A stretch of DNA of 64,000 nucleotides from Spirosoma fluviale (GCF_900230225.1 NZ_OCNH01000001.1:1860001-1924000); one strand, 5' to 3'. Shown: positions 27,407-37,183, numbered from the stretch's first letter. Numbers and translations: made by a program. Notes: a model not told the origin generated them from the letters alone.

Positions 27407-28753
27407 TCAGGTAAATTCCTTCAGTGAGACGGGCTGAGTGGCGAAGAGTAGCGGCAGTTTCACCTGAAACCAGCCTTCATGTTCCTGAATAACAGGTTGT
27501 TGCTGGTTGAGCAACTTATATTTTACGGCAATATTGGAAAGCCCCACTCCATTCGATTCAACCCGCAGCGTTTTGCGTTGCAGGCTGTTTTCAACCACCA
27601 ACATGTTATCCGGGATGGTACGAATCCGGATTTTGAGCGGCTTCTGAGCAATAACTACGTTGTGTTTCACCGCATTTTCCACCAGTAACTGTAGCGTTAA
27701 GGGAGGCAAAAGAGCTTCCTGATACGCTTCATCGACGTCAATATCCAAACTTACGGAGCAGCCAAAGCGGGTCTTGAGCAGATGGAAATAGGATGAAATA
27801 AATCGAAGCTCAATGCTCAGCGTTGTTAGTTCATGTTCATTGCTGCGGAGCAGGTACCGGTATACTTTAGACAACTCATTCACAAACTCACCCGCCTGAT
27901 GCGGGTCTTCGTCGATCAGGGACGAAAGCGTATTCAAGCCATTGAAGAGAAAATGGGGGTTTATCTGACTTTGTAAAGCCCGCATCTGCATCTCTGTTTT
28001 TTCCTGCTGCATCCGTTGTAGAGCCAGGTCGGCTTCCAGATATTCCCGACGGCGTTGCTCGCGTTCACGCTCCAGATCTTTCTCAACGACAGCCTTGTTG
28101 ACGGCTTCCCGACGGTGCCGGTAGGAGATACCCAACGCAAAAAAGATCAGGTCCAGCACCACCCCCGTCTGAACGTACAGATCAGGGTGCTGCCAGAACA
28201 GCGACTGCTGGTTGAGTTCAGGGGAGCGTAGCAGCAGCAACGTCGTTACGGAATGGTTGAGGAGTAATGAGGCTGTACCGGCCACGAAAAAACGGGCCAC
28301 CATATCCGTCGACCTGAAAAACGAATAGACGATATAACTACCAACGGCTAGCAGGGCAAAGCGCACCGGCTGAAGCAGAATCTGGTGAACCGGCGATTGC
28401 CAGAAATCGGTGAATAGATAGATGTACGTTTTTATGACGCAGTAGCCCACCAGCAAGCCCTGTACAACGGTAACCCAGCGAAGAAATCTGGGACGTTCGC
28501 GAAGATTGAGAAAGATTTTGGCTAATTCGAGGTAAAGAATGTAGCCCGAATAGGAGAGGAGAAGCTTCTCGAAATTGGCAATGTTCAGGGGTTGGTTGAA
28601 ATGATTGATCGTAAAGTAAATCGCCCAGGTTACAGTGTATAACGAGTAAATGCCGTAGATGCGCTCCCGGTACATGAACCACTGCACTGTGTTTGTCAGC
28701 AGCATTGCCAGGACCATACCCAGAAAGAGCGGAGACAAAGCTTCGTAGGTCAT
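27407..28753 (-). CDS. LytS-type sensor histidine kinase, no adjacent regulator
   Basis: The 448-residue membrane protein has six or seven hydrophobic segments over residues 1-215. A coiled, Glu/Arg-rich linker follows (about 220-260), then a His_kinase domain of the LytS kind: SQINPHFLFNGLNTLSSLI carries the phosphorylated His, and LLVENAVKHNVV is the N box. It ends with a short ATPase lid (GVGLSNIAVKYKLL). Such kinases pair with LytTR regulators. None is adjacent, so it may signal to the LytTR protein at 36401 or a distant one. A perfect -7 box lies upstream at 28785-28792. Confidence 0.9.
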   Translation of the reverse strand: MTYEALSPLFLGMVLAMLLTNTVQWFMYRERIYGIYSLYTVTWAIYFTINHFNQPLNIANFEKLLLSYSGYILYLELAKIFLNLRERPRFLRWVTVVQGLLVGYCVIKTYIYLFTDFWQSPVHQILLQPVRFALLAVGSYIVYSFFRSTDMVARFFVAGTASLLLNHSVTTLLLLRSPELNQQSLFWQHPDLYVQTGVVLDLIFFALGISYRHRREAVNKAVVEKDLEREREQRRREYLEADLALQRMQQEKTEMQMRALQSQINPHFLFNGLNTLSSLIDEDPHQAGEFVNELSKVYRYLLRSNEHELTTLSIELRFISSYFHLLKTRFGCSVSLDIDVDEAYQEALLPPLTLQLLVENAVKHNVVIAQKPLKIRIRTIPDNMLVVENSLQRKTLRVESNGVGLSNIAVKYKLLNQQQPVIQEHEGWFQVKLPLLFATQPVSLKEFT

Positions 28754-28784
28754 TGATCGGATAAAAGGGTCTTAAGAGGATAGG

Positions 28785-28792
28785 CAAATATA
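28785..28792 (-). promoter_or_regulatory. -7 box of the LytS-type kinase gene
   Basis: On the minus strand TATATTTG (28792-28785) is a perfect TAnnTTTG box. It would start transcription about 25 nt before the ATG at 28753. No clear -33 TTTG was found. Confidence 0.5.
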
Positions 28793-28976
28793 GAGTAATC
28801 AACCAGTTTTGATTTAATCTCTCTATTTAGTGGAGATTACACTTTATGAGCGGCATTTTTTAAGGGTAAACACAGTCTGGTGCCACAGGACCACTTCACA
28901 AGGTTCTCAACGCAATTCACACGGCTCTTTCTACGGTTCACACACGCAGCACTGGTTCTGCCCCCGGCCCGCATTG

Positions 28977-28984
28977 TACGTTTG
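28977..28984 (+). promoter_or_regulatory. -7 box of the barrel-protein gene at 29023
   Basis: TACGTTTG matches TAnnTTTG and lies 38 bp before the ATG, giving a leader of about 30 nt. The upstream -33 region is poor (TTCTG). Confidence 0.5.
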
Positions 28985-29022
28985 CATCGTTCCTCACAAA
29001 AAACAGAAACAACAAATCGATC

Positions 29023-29799
29023 ATGCAAACGATTACCAGGTTATCACTTCTGGCCCTCGCCTTTACTCTCTCTTTGGACCCTGCTTCGGCACAACAACCG
29101 GTTCGGCGGACAGCCGCTAAACCAGCTACCAGGCCAGCCACAACTAGCGCCCGGACGTCGGTAGGTCAGACCCAAAAAACAACGCCTGCGGCAGCACCAG
29201 CCGCCAAATCCGAAGCACAGCCACAGACACCCGTAGAAAAACCGGCTCCCGCGCCTGTGGCAGTCCGCCAAACAGAGTCGCATCCACATTCGGTGGCATC
29301 GTCGTCAGCTAGCCAAAGCGGCCCGGCTGCACCGGTAAAAGCGAACGGCGACAAGCACGTATACGTAAATGCCGGTGTTGGCCTGGCGGCTTACTATGGT
29401 GGTGGTTTGCCATTGGGCGTATCTGCCGAAGTTGACGTAAAGAACAACGTATCTGTAGGTGGTTCGGTCGATTATTTCCGCTATAACTATGGGTACTATT
29501 CCGGTGGCTATACGTTCATCTACGCCGGTGGCCGTGTTTCGTACCACCTGGGCGACGCGCTAAGGGTAGAAAATTCAAATTTCGATCCCTACATCGGGGC
29601 CTCGCTGGGTTTCCGCCATGCCAGTTATCGTGATTCGTACGGCAACAGTTATAGCGATTACGGCAGCGGCTACAACAGCGGTTTATGGCTGGGAATTCAT
29701 GCCGGTGCCCGGTACCTGTTCAGCCCGAAGGTCGGTGCATTTGCCGAAGTAGGGTATGGCGTTTCGGCGCTGAAGCTGGGTCTTACTGCGAAATTTTAA
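29023..29799 (+). CDS. Outer-membrane beta-barrel protein with Pro/Ala-rich N-terminal linker
   Basis: The 258-residue exported protein has a signal peptide ending at PASAQ. Residues about 25-105 are low-complexity Ala/Pro/Thr, a likely disordered periplasmic linker. Residues 110-258 are eight or so amphipathic strands rich in Gly and Tyr (NAGVGLAAYYGGGLPLG, YFRYNYGYYSGGYTF), ending in KLGLTAKF with a terminal Phe. It is an OmpW/OmpA-barrel-like protein with no known ligand. It is divergent from the kinase gene, with its own -7 box. Confidence 0.85.
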   Translation: MQTITRLSLLALAFTLSLDPASAQQPVRRTAAKPATRPATTSARTSVGQTQKTTPAAAPAAKSEAQPQTPVEKPAPAPVAVRQTESHPHSVASSSASQSGPAAPVKANGDKHVYVNAGVGLAAYYGGGLPLGVSAEVDVKNNVSVGGSVDYFRYNYGYYSGGYTFIYAGGRVSYHLGDALRVENSNFDPYIGASLGFRHASYRDSYGNSYSDYGSGYNSGLWLGIHAGARYLFSPKVGAFAEVGYGVSALKLGLTAKF

Positions 29800-29915
29800 G
29801 TACTAATGAACCCGTCCCTTGGCTGGGTATACAGTCCTGGTCGCATAATATCCTGGACCGGGGCAAGTCTCCGGCTTGAACTCTTCCTCTTTTTAATTGA
29901 TCACAACAACTACTC

Positions 29916-30353
29916 ATGAACAGTCAATTCAACTTTCGCTTTTCGGCCCTGCTGATCCTGCTGGTGGCCACATTAGTAACGGCCTGTAAGAAGGGCGACA
30001 ATGTCGTTCCATCGCCCGATTTGGGGGCACAGGTAGCCGGGACGTATACCTACTCCGAACTCAAAACAGGGGGTAAAACCTACCCGGCCAGCGATACCAA
30101 CCTGAAGGGAACCATCAAACTAACCCGGCAAACAGCTACCACAGTGGCTATTCAGCTGGCTATCGTTCACAAAGCCACAAATGAAACCTTTGCTGATGAT
30201 GCCGCCGAAGATGTGGAGGTTGTTGAGTCTGGCATTGGGAATATTGAACTGCACTACAACGGAGACACGATCGCAAAGATTAAAGGGACTAAAATTAGTA
30301 TCGAGGGGGAAGACGATGCCGGTACGCTATTTACCCTCTTCGCAACGAAGTAA
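29916..30353 (+). CDS. Small lipoprotein of unknown function
   Basis: The 145-residue protein has a lipoprotein signal ending VTACKKGD (Cys about 24). The mature part is a single small beta domain beginning VAGTYTYSELKTGG, with GTIKLTRQ and NIELHYNGD strands. That pattern is seen in many lipocalin-like Bacteroidota lipoproteins. No active site is visible. A terminator hairpin follows 12 bp after the stop. Confidence 0.82.
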   Translation: MNSQFNFRFSALLILLVATLVTACKKGDNVVPSPDLGAQVAGTYTYSELKTGGKTYPASDTNLKGTIKLTRQTATTVAIQLAIVHKATNETFADDAAEDVEVVESGIGNIELHYNGDTIAKIKGTKISIEGEDDAGTLFTLFATK

Positions 30354-30365
30354 TCCCAAACCCAA

Positions 30366-30397
30366 CTCCTCCCTCCAAAAAGGGAGGAGCTTTTATT
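30366..30397 (+). terminator. Terminator after the small lipoprotein gene
   Basis: CTCCTCCCT (30366-30374) pairs with AGGGAGGAG (30381-30389) around a 6-nt loop, followed by a T-rich CTTTTATTTT. Position is 12 bp after the stop at 30353. Confidence 0.75.
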
Positions 30398-30531
30398 TTG
30401 AGGGTAATGAGTGATTGTAAATGGTAATGTAGTTAGAATTACTTACGCAAAGACGCGTCTACAAGATAAGTTTAAACGATTGATCAGTACATTTAAGGCC
30501 TGGAAATCATGTAACGTAACACTCGACAATC

Positions 30532-33156
30532 GTGAACCTGTACCACCTGGCCTTCCTGACCTTTTTGAGCCTTTCCACCGTTTTGGCACAGCCTGCCAAA
30601 CGCATTTATCTCGCCAACGACGATCATACCGATTACATGTGGACGGGCAACGAAGCCCAATATGATTCGGCCTTCGTGCGGATGCTGGACTATTACATGA
30701 ATCAGATCGACTCAACAAAAAACGAGCCCGACGAGTATCAGACGCGCTGGAATTGCGATGGCAGTTACTGGCTTCGGACGTACCAGAAATACCGGAGTCC
30801 GGCGCAGTTTGACCGATTGATCGGGTATATAAAATCAGGTCATATCAGCAGTCCGCTGAATTCGCTGGTAAGCACCTTCGGGGCGCAGCCTACCGAAGCC
30901 GTTTTGCGGGGTATGTTCTATGCGGGTCGTCTCGAACGCCGGTATAACTTACGCTTTCCCATGGCGGTCTGTATGGAAAATCAGACGCTGCCGCTGGGAC
31001 TGAGTTCGCTCTGGGCGGGTTCGGGGGCGCGGTACAGCTGGCGGGGCGTTTGCGCCTGTGCATCCAGAATCCAGACCCGACTCGGCAGCCGAAAGCACCA
31101 GCTGTACCGGTACATGGGTTTCGATAACCGAAGCGTACTGATGAAGTGGTATAATCGTCACCCGAAATCGGTCGATATTGGCGGGTATGCCGAAGCCCGG
31201 ACGGAGCCCAAAGTGAAAAACCCGCTCTCCGACATCAGTAGTCGTGTTCCTCTGCTCGAAGCCATGTGCGACACGATCACGCCCAATTCGGCCTATCCGT
31301 ACAATGTGGCGGGCGCTTTTGGCTATGGCTGGGACGATCTGGAAACGTATAACGCCCCCATTTTCAGTGCTGCGGTTCGCCAAACAGCTACGCCAACGCG
31401 TAAGGTGCGGGTATCCAACGAAGAAGATTTTTTTCGGGATGTTGAACAGACGTACCCAACGATTCCAGCGCAATCGGTTTCGTTTGGCAACGAATGGGAC
31501 CTGTACAGTACGTCCATGAATGAAACGACAGCCCAGGTTCGACGTGCTACCGAAAAACTCCGTTCGGCCGAAGCCCTGGCCTCTTTGGTCGCTTTGCAGG
31601 ATAAATCAGTTGCTGCCGATCTCGAAACGGCCCGTCATTCGGCCTGGGATGCATTCGGACTTTATTGGGAACACGACTGGACGGCCGATGGGCCGGTATC
31701 GCGGAAGGAGCGGGCCGACTGGCAAATCAGGCTTCAGCGGCAGATCACCAGCTACGTCGACACGCTCTATGACCGGTCGGTGGCCGCGCTTGGTAAACGG
31801 TTGCCCAGGGGCAGTTCGGCCGCCATTCGATTTTATGTGTTTAATCCACTCAATTGGGAACGTAGTGATGTTGCCGATTTTCAGATCAATTTGCCCGATC
31901 CGGTTCGCGTAATCGATGTGTCGACGAATAAAGAAGTTGCCAGTCAGCTTATTCAAAAAGGCGGCAAGCGGTACATACGCATCTGGGCCGAAAAAATACC
32001 GTCGGTTGGCTATACGGTTTTTGAGGTTCGTCGCCGGTCGGGAAAAGCAGTTCAACAGCCGCTGGCGGCTCAGGTTCGGGGAGAGTATATTCAGAATCGG
32101 CACTACCGGCTTCGTCTCCGAAAGTCCGGGATAATCAGTGAACTGGTTGATCTTCGGGCGGGTAACCGGTCGGTTGTCAAGGCAATTGATGGCCGTTCGT
32201 TCAATGATCTCGGTACGGCAAACCCGGACGCAGGCGATGCCTTAGTGGTTGAAAATGCCGGACCCTTGTCGGTCACGCTCAAAGCCGTTTCGCGAGATCC
32301 CATTGCGCACACCGTTCGGGTGACGTTATTTCGTACTAGCGGCACCGGAATGCCGGACCACGGAATGCCGTCCCGCATTGACATTGAGGATAGCATTCAG
32401 GCGAATTTCGGCGATGTGAAAACGTGGGCTTTCTCGCTGAACATGACCAACCCAACGACCCGCCACGAAGAGCTGGGAGCTGTTCTGACGGTTAAAAAAG
32501 AGCACCGGGGAGGCCATTACGCCAGCCAGAATGCCCGCTACGACTGGCTGACGTTCAATCATTTCGCGACGCTGAGTGACTCGAACTATGGCGTTACCCT
32601 GTCAAATCAGGATTGTAGTTTTTTTAAGTTGGGGCAAAGTACGCCCGATTCACTCCAGGAAACGTCGGCACAGCTTCAGGCGCTGGCGGGTGGGCAGGTC
32701 GACGGCGAAAAGCTCGGTATTATAAAGCAGAACGGCGCGGAGGCATTTCGGTACAGCTTTGCCGTGACTACCCACCGGGCTACGTTCAACGCATCGGAAG
32801 CCATGCGTTTTTCCCTCGAACACCAGAATCCGCTGGTAACGGGCGGCATAACGGGTACCAGCACCGTGAATACGCCCCCCGTTTTCTCGTTGCTGACAGG
32901 TAGCAATCCGAACGTTTTTCTGTGGAGTCTGAAACCTTCCGAAGACGGCATAGATCAGGGGCTGATCGCCCGCTTCTGGAATATGCAGCCAACCCCCACG
33001 ACAACGACAATCGGGTTGTCTCGCCCTATCCGACAGGCCTGGCAAACATCGCATATCGAAACGAACGAGCAGGTACTGCAACCGGCGAAGGGGCGGCTAA
33101 GCGTTCAATTTATGCCGAACCAGCTAAATACCTACCGGTTGGTCGGCAATAAATAA
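30532..33156 (+). CDS. GH38-related (alpha-mannosidase-like) secreted protein
   Basis: The 874-residue protein starts at GTG 30532 with signal peptide MNLYHLAFLTFLSLSTVLAQ. IYLANDDHTDYMW is the His/Asp zinc-binding opening of GH38-like enzymes, a helical middle follows, and the C-terminal half is the large beta domain of glycosyl hydrolase family 38. At the place of the nucleophile motif (usually Asp-Pro-Phe-Gly-His) it reads CMENQTLPLGLSSLWAG, so the normal nucleophile is not obvious. It may be a distant subfamily with other chemistry. It stands alone between the lipoprotein gene and a convergent methyltransferase-like gene. Confidence 0.75.
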   Translation: MNLYHLAFLTFLSLSTVLAQPAKRIYLANDDHTDYMWTGNEAQYDSAFVRMLDYYMNQIDSTKNEPDEYQTRWNCDGSYWLRTYQKYRSPAQFDRLIGYIKSGHISSPLNSLVSTFGAQPTEAVLRGMFYAGRLERRYNLRFPMAVCMENQTLPLGLSSLWAGSGARYSWRGVCACASRIQTRLGSRKHQLYRYMGFDNRSVLMKWYNRHPKSVDIGGYAEARTEPKVKNPLSDISSRVPLLEAMCDTITPNSAYPYNVAGAFGYGWDDLETYNAPIFSAAVRQTATPTRKVRVSNEEDFFRDVEQTYPTIPAQSVSFGNEWDLYSTSMNETTAQVRRATEKLRSAEALASLVALQDKSVAADLETARHSAWDAFGLYWEHDWTADGPVSRKERADWQIRLQRQITSYVDTLYDRSVAALGKRLPRGSSAAIRFYVFNPLNWERSDVADFQINLPDPVRVIDVSTNKEVASQLIQKGGKRYIRIWAEKIPSVGYTVFEVRRRSGKAVQQPLAAQVRGEYIQNRHYRLRLRKSGIISELVDLRAGNRSVVKAIDGRSFNDLGTANPDAGDALVVENAGPLSVTLKAVSRDPIAHTVRVTLFRTSGTGMPDHGMPSRIDIEDSIQANFGDVKTWAFSLNMTNPTTRHEELGAVLTVKKEHRGGHYASQNARYDWLTFNHFATLSDSNYGVTLSNQDCSFFKLGQSTPDSLQETSAQLQALAGGQVDGEKLGIIKQNGAEAFRYSFAVTTHRATFNASEAMRFSLEHQNPLVTGGITGTSTVNTPPVFSLLTGSNPNVFLWSLKPSEDGIDQGLIARFWNMQPTPTTTTIGLSRPIRQAWQTSHIETNEQVLQPAKGRLSVQFMPNQLNTYRLVGNK

Positions 33157-33182
33157 AACCCATAGCAGGCAGGGCCCACCGC

Positions 33183-33803
33183 CTAAAAGGTAGGTACAAG
33201 CATTGGAACCCGCTGTTGGTACTGTAAGTACTGCCGCCCAAAGGTTGCGATCAACTTCCGCTCTTCATAAAAAATGCCGATCCGAATATAGCCGAAGGCC
33301 GCCAGGCTAAACAGAATGTGCTTCCAGTACGGCTGAAGGGCAATAAGTCCGGCCAGGCCAACGAGTGCACCCAGGTACAAGGGGTGCCGGACATACCCGA
33401 ACAATCCACTTTGCTGTAACTGGTTGTGGGCGGCTGTTTGATGGTCAACAGGCCAGCCGATAAATTCAGCCAGGTCATATTTTCGTAAAGCAATAAAACT
33501 AATGAACGCACCCACCGCCAGTAGATAGCCGCCAATCCAGACCGAGCCGATCCAGTCGCCAATTGGCTCGGCCGGGGCCAGGCGCAGGGTTTGTACGACC
33601 GGGATAAAGGTGAACAGAGCCAGGCCGTTGTACAGCAGCCGATAATAGCAATGGGGTACATACCGGAAACACAGGTTTTTAAACCAGTTGGTGGCGGTAA
33701 TGCTATGAAAAGCGCCGAACAGTGTCCAGCTTAAACAGATCAGGAAGTAAGCAGTCATACGTAAACGAATTAAAGATTCAGGACGGGATAAGTTCCTGAG
33801 CAT
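33183..33803 (-). CDS. Membrane methyltransferase-like protein (ICMT/NnrU type)
   Basis: This 206-residue protein has five or six membrane segments. GLFGYVRHPLYLGALV and YEERKLIATFGRQYLQYQQ are the S-adenosylmethionine-binding end motif of the isoprenylcysteine carboxyl methyltransferase / phospholipid methyltransferase-like family. The substrate is unknown. The ATG at 33803 adds 15 polar residues before MTAYFLICLSW, and the start may be the ATG at 33758. It is convergent with the GH38-like gene, 26 bp apart. Confidence 0.82.
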   Translation of the reverse strand: MLRNLSRPESLIRLRMTAYFLICLSWTLFGAFHSITATNWFKNLCFRYVPHCYYRLLYNGLALFTFIPVVQTLRLAPAEPIGDWIGSVWIGGYLLAVGAFISFIALRKYDLAEFIGWPVDHQTAAHNQLQQSGLFGYVRHPLYLGALVGLAGLIALQPYWKHILFSLAAFGYIRIGIFYEERKLIATFGRQYLQYQQRVPMLVPTF

Positions 33804-33950
33804 GGTGTGGTATAAACTAGTACGTACCTGCTAAAGGCAGAACAAAACAATTCATACGCTATTTTTTGCAGTTCAGTCAGAAATTTTCGCAGTTCGTTCG
33901 ATCTTGTGCCGTTCGTGACCAACGCGTGTGCCAAATTCGGTATTCATTTT

Positions 33951-35078
33951 ATGATGGCCTACCGTACCAACTGGATAACCCGTCCTGCCAGGGTGATTCG
34001 CCGACCTCGGTTTTTCTCGAAATACGAGTGGCGGTATCATCTGTTTATGATGCCCCTGCTGTTTCCGGTTGGTAATTACTATCTCATCGGTCCCCGCTAC
34101 TTTACCGACCCGCTGGTTTTTGCTGTCGGAACGGGTCTGGTATTTATTCTCTACTGGCTGTCTATTGTTGCCTTAACGCTCACCATCCGGGCGGTTATTC
34201 AACGCTACCCGACGGCCAGCCAGACGTTGGTCAGGATGCTAATTATGCTGGCAACCGTGAGTGCATTGACGAGCTTGCTGGCCTGTCTGGATGTCTGGGT
34301 CTATAGCCTTGTGCCGTTAACTGGAACTCAGTTTACCTGGTCTGCCACGCGGCCAATTCTGGTGCTGGGGTTACTGTTCGGGGTATTTCTGTGCATGGTG
34401 TTAGGACTGGTCTATATGTACAGCCAGTGGAACAAAGATCTCCGCGAGGATGAAGAACTGCAGCGGGAGAGCATTCAGGGACAGTACGATTCGCTGAAAG
34501 GGCAACTGAATCCGCATTTTCTGTTCAATGCCCTTAACTCACTCTCAGTACTGATTAGCGAGGAGCCCCGTCTGGCAGAGGAATTTGTCGATAAGCTGGC
34601 CTCCGTATATCGATACATGCTCCAACCCGGTAGGCAAGTGGATGCGGGAGCAACCAGCCCACCGGGTGAGCTGGTGACCCTGCTGGCAGAGCTGGAATTC
34701 ATTGACTCCTATGCCGACCTCCTCGAAATACGCTACGGGAAGAGCCTTCAGATCAAACGCCCCGATCGGCAAAAAATACCTTTTGCTGATTATCGCCTGC
34801 CACCCCTAACCATCCAGACATTGATCGACAATGCCATTAAACACAATGGGATGTCGGCCGAAAAACCGTTGATTATCCGAATCGATATAACAACTGAGGG
34901 CTGGCTGCGGGTGACCAATAACCGCCAGCAGAAAGTGATTCGGATGGAGATGGGCGGCCCCGGTCTGAGTGGACTAACGGCGAAGTACCGGCGGTTAAGT
35001 GAGAAATCGCCTGCGATCGAGTCGACGGACACTTACTATCGGGTAGCGTTGCCCCTGCTTTTTTCGGGTACCGGCTGA
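33951..35078 (+). CDS. LytS-type sensor histidine kinase 1
   Basis: I prefer the ATG at 33951 (375 residues, MMAYRTNWITRPARVI) over a GTG at 33906. Four membrane segments (about 35-155) are followed by a short coiled linker and a His_kinase domain. LNPHFLFNALNSLSVLI holds the phospho-His and LIDNAIKHNGM is the N box. The regulator is encoded after the next gene, which is a paralogous kinase. The 150-bp gap before that gene makes a separate promoter possible. Confidence 0.9.
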   Translation: MMAYRTNWITRPARVIRRPRFFSKYEWRYHLFMMPLLFPVGNYYLIGPRYFTDPLVFAVGTGLVFILYWLSIVALTLTIRAVIQRYPTASQTLVRMLIMLATVSALTSLLACLDVWVYSLVPLTGTQFTWSATRPILVLGLLFGVFLCMVLGLVYMYSQWNKDLREDEELQRESIQGQYDSLKGQLNPHFLFNALNSLSVLISEEPRLAEEFVDKLASVYRYMLQPGRQVDAGATSPPGELVTLLAELEFIDSYADLLEIRYGKSLQIKRPDRQKIPFADYRLPPLTIQTLIDNAIKHNGMSAEKPLIIRIDITTEGWLRVTNNRQQKVIRMEMGGPGLSGLTAKYRRLSEKSPAIESTDTYYRVALPLLFSGTG

Positions 35079-35228
35079 TGGGCTTTCCGGCACAGTTCAT
35101 CCCTTAATTATAGCAATTGAGGTAATATGTGCTCGCCTTTTTTGGTCCGTGAAGTTATATTTATCTGTTGTCCGAATCCCGGCCCGTTACCGCCTTCCAC
35201 CTGACCCGGTAAGCAAATCAGATCAGTC

Positions 35229-36404
35229 ATGAACAAGACCCACGTTGACCCTATTCGTCGCTGGCTTCGCCTGACGACCCGTGGTATGTGGTCATACGTG
35301 CTGCTGATGCCCTGGTTTGTGCCGCTGATCAGTTATTTGCTCGTCGGGCAACCGTATGTAGGCCACTGGCGGCCGTTTGTTGGCGCTACCCTGCTCATCT
35401 GGCTACTGTCGACAATTGCCTTTGTTACCCACGACTGGGCGGCCAACGCCATAACCCATCGGTATCCCGGCCTGCGGCAAACGGTACTTCGGGCGGGGTT
35501 GACCGTCGCTGCGTTTTGCGGCTTGTCGGGTTCGTTCCTGCTGGTATACACCTGGTATTTCATCAACTACCGGCCTTTTGGTTCGCAGCTTTCCTACGAA
35601 AGCGTATCGAACGTGTATGTGTTCGATTTCATCGCTATCCTTTTGCTGGTTGGTATTTACGAAACAGCCTATTCACTTTATCGGTGGCAGCAGCACCAGA
35701 TGAACAAGGAGAAGCTCAAAAAGGAAAACCTTCAGGGCCAGTTACAGGGGCTGAAAAGTCAGGTCAATCCGCACTTCCTGTTCAACAGCCTCAACTCGCT
35801 GTCGTCGCTGATTGCCGACGAACCCCAGCGGGCGGAACAATTCGTTAATGAAATGGCCAGTGTGTACCGGTACATGCTCCAGACCAATCGACAGCCAGCC
35901 AAACGGTCGTCGGTCAATCAATGGAACGGCGAAAACGGGGGAGTGGCCGCAGAAGAACCCGACGACGAAGATGCCGATCAACTGACATCGCTGGACAATG
36001 AACTGACGTTTATTGAATCGTACTATCACCTGCTCAAAACACGCCACGGGGCCGGACTGGACCTGACGATCGACGTAGGTGAACGATACCGGCAGCACCG
36101 AATCCCTCCGCTTACCCTCCAGTTGCTGGTCGAAAATGCGGTGAAACATAACGTCATTTTGGCGAGCCGACCATTGAAGATCGAGATTTTGACGACCGAT
36201 ACCGGGTTTCTGATCGTCCGGAACAACCTCCAGCGAAAGAACATCCGGTCGGGTCTGAACCGGTTCGAGTCAACCCAATTCGGGCTGATCAACATCCAGG
36301 CAAAATACCAGTTGCTGGGCTGTCCTCAACTGGCTATTGCAGCCGGGCCGGATTACTTTACGGTTACCTTACCTCTACTGACAAAAACGCAAACGAACCT
36401 ATGA
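35229..36404 (+). CDS. LytS-type sensor histidine kinase 2
   Basis: The protein has 391 residues with four membrane segments (about 20-160) and then a coiled segment. The kinase core is VNPHFLFNSLNSLSSLI with phospho-His, an acidic insert (EEPDDEDADQ, about 240-250), the N box LLVENAVKHNVI and the lid FGLINIQAKYQLL. It is closely related in layout to the kinase just upstream. Its stop overlaps the ATG of the LytTR regulator by ATGA, so kinase 2 and regulator are a translationally coupled pair. Confidence 0.93.
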   Translation: MNKTHVDPIRRWLRLTTRGMWSYVLLMPWFVPLISYLLVGQPYVGHWRPFVGATLLIWLLSTIAFVTHDWAANAITHRYPGLRQTVLRAGLTVAAFCGLSGSFLLVYTWYFINYRPFGSQLSYESVSNVYVFDFIAILLLVGIYETAYSLYRWQQHQMNKEKLKKENLQGQLQGLKSQVNPHFLFNSLNSLSSLIADEPQRAEQFVNEMASVYRYMLQTNRQPAKRSSVNQWNGENGGVAAEEPDDEDADQLTSLDNELTFIESYYHLLKTRHGAGLDLTIDVGERYRQHRIPPLTLQLLVENAVKHNVILASRPLKIEILTTDTGFLIVRNNLQRKNIRSGLNRFESTQFGLINIQAKYQLLGCPQLAIAAGPDYFTVTLPLLTKTQTNL

Positions 36405-37183
36405 ATGCCCTCATTGTTGAAGATGAAGAATTAGCGGTACGTAAACTCAGGAAGTTACTGACCGAAGTAGCGCCCGACCTTCTCGTGGCGGGCGTAACTG
36501 CCAGCATCGATGATACCGTCGACTGGCTGGAAAATCTACGGTCGGCCGGTAAGCCGGAGCCCGACTTGATTTTCCTGGATATCGAACTGGCTGATGGGCA
36601 GAGCTTCGAGATTTTTGAACGCACAACCGTACGCAGCACCGTTATTTTTACCACTTCGTACGATGAGTACGCCTTACAGGCTTTTAAGGTCAATAGCATC
36701 GACTACCTGCTGAAACCCGTGCAGCGAGAGGATTTGCAGCGCAGTCTCAGAAAATATGAAGACCTCCGCAGCCGGTCGGTCGAAACGCCAAGCGTGAATA
36801 TTGAAAAGCTTCTGCAACAGCTTCAGAGTCACGTATCCCGCGATTTCCGCCAGCGGTTTCTGGTGCGTCAGGGCCAGCGAATGCTTTCGGTAGAGGTGGG
36901 CGAGATCGCGTATTTTTATACCGAAGACCGCTATAGTTTTTTTGCCATGCACAGCGGGCAGAAGTTTTTGGTCGACTATACCCTCGATGAACTTTCCGAT
37001 GCCCTCGATCCGGCCCGTTTCTTCCGGATCAATCGGGGGGTTATCGTAACGCACCAGGCCGTGGAGCAGATACAGCCTTACTTTGGCAATCGGCTGGCCC
37101 TGCAATTGAAGCCCATCTTCGATAAAGAGGCCCTGGTGAGCCGCGAAAAAGTAAGTGATTTCAAACAGTGGATGGGGAAATGA
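36401..37183 (+). CDS. LytTR-family response regulator
   Basis: This 260-residue protein has a receiver domain (1-120): acidic pocket VEDEE at 7-11, phospho-Asp in DLIFLDIELADG, and Lys in YLLKPVQ. After a linker comes a LytTR DNA-binding domain (about 150-255: FLVRQGQRMLSVEVGEIAYF, then FFRINRGVIV and RLALQLKPIF). It is coupled to kinase 2. As the only LytTR gene here, it may also take signals from kinase 1 and from the orphan kinase at 27407. Confidence 0.95.
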   Translation: MNALIVEDEELAVRKLRKLLTEVAPDLLVAGVTASIDDTVDWLENLRSAGKPEPDLIFLDIELADGQSFEIFERTTVRSTVIFTTSYDEYALQAFKVNSIDYLLKPVQREDLQRSLRKYEDLRSRSVETPSVNIEKLLQQLQSHVSRDFRQRFLVRQGQRMLSVEVGEIAYFYTEDRYSFFAMHSGQKFLVDYTLDELSDALDPARFFRINRGVIVTHQAVEQIQPYFGNRLALQLKPIFDKEALVSREKVSDFKQWMGK

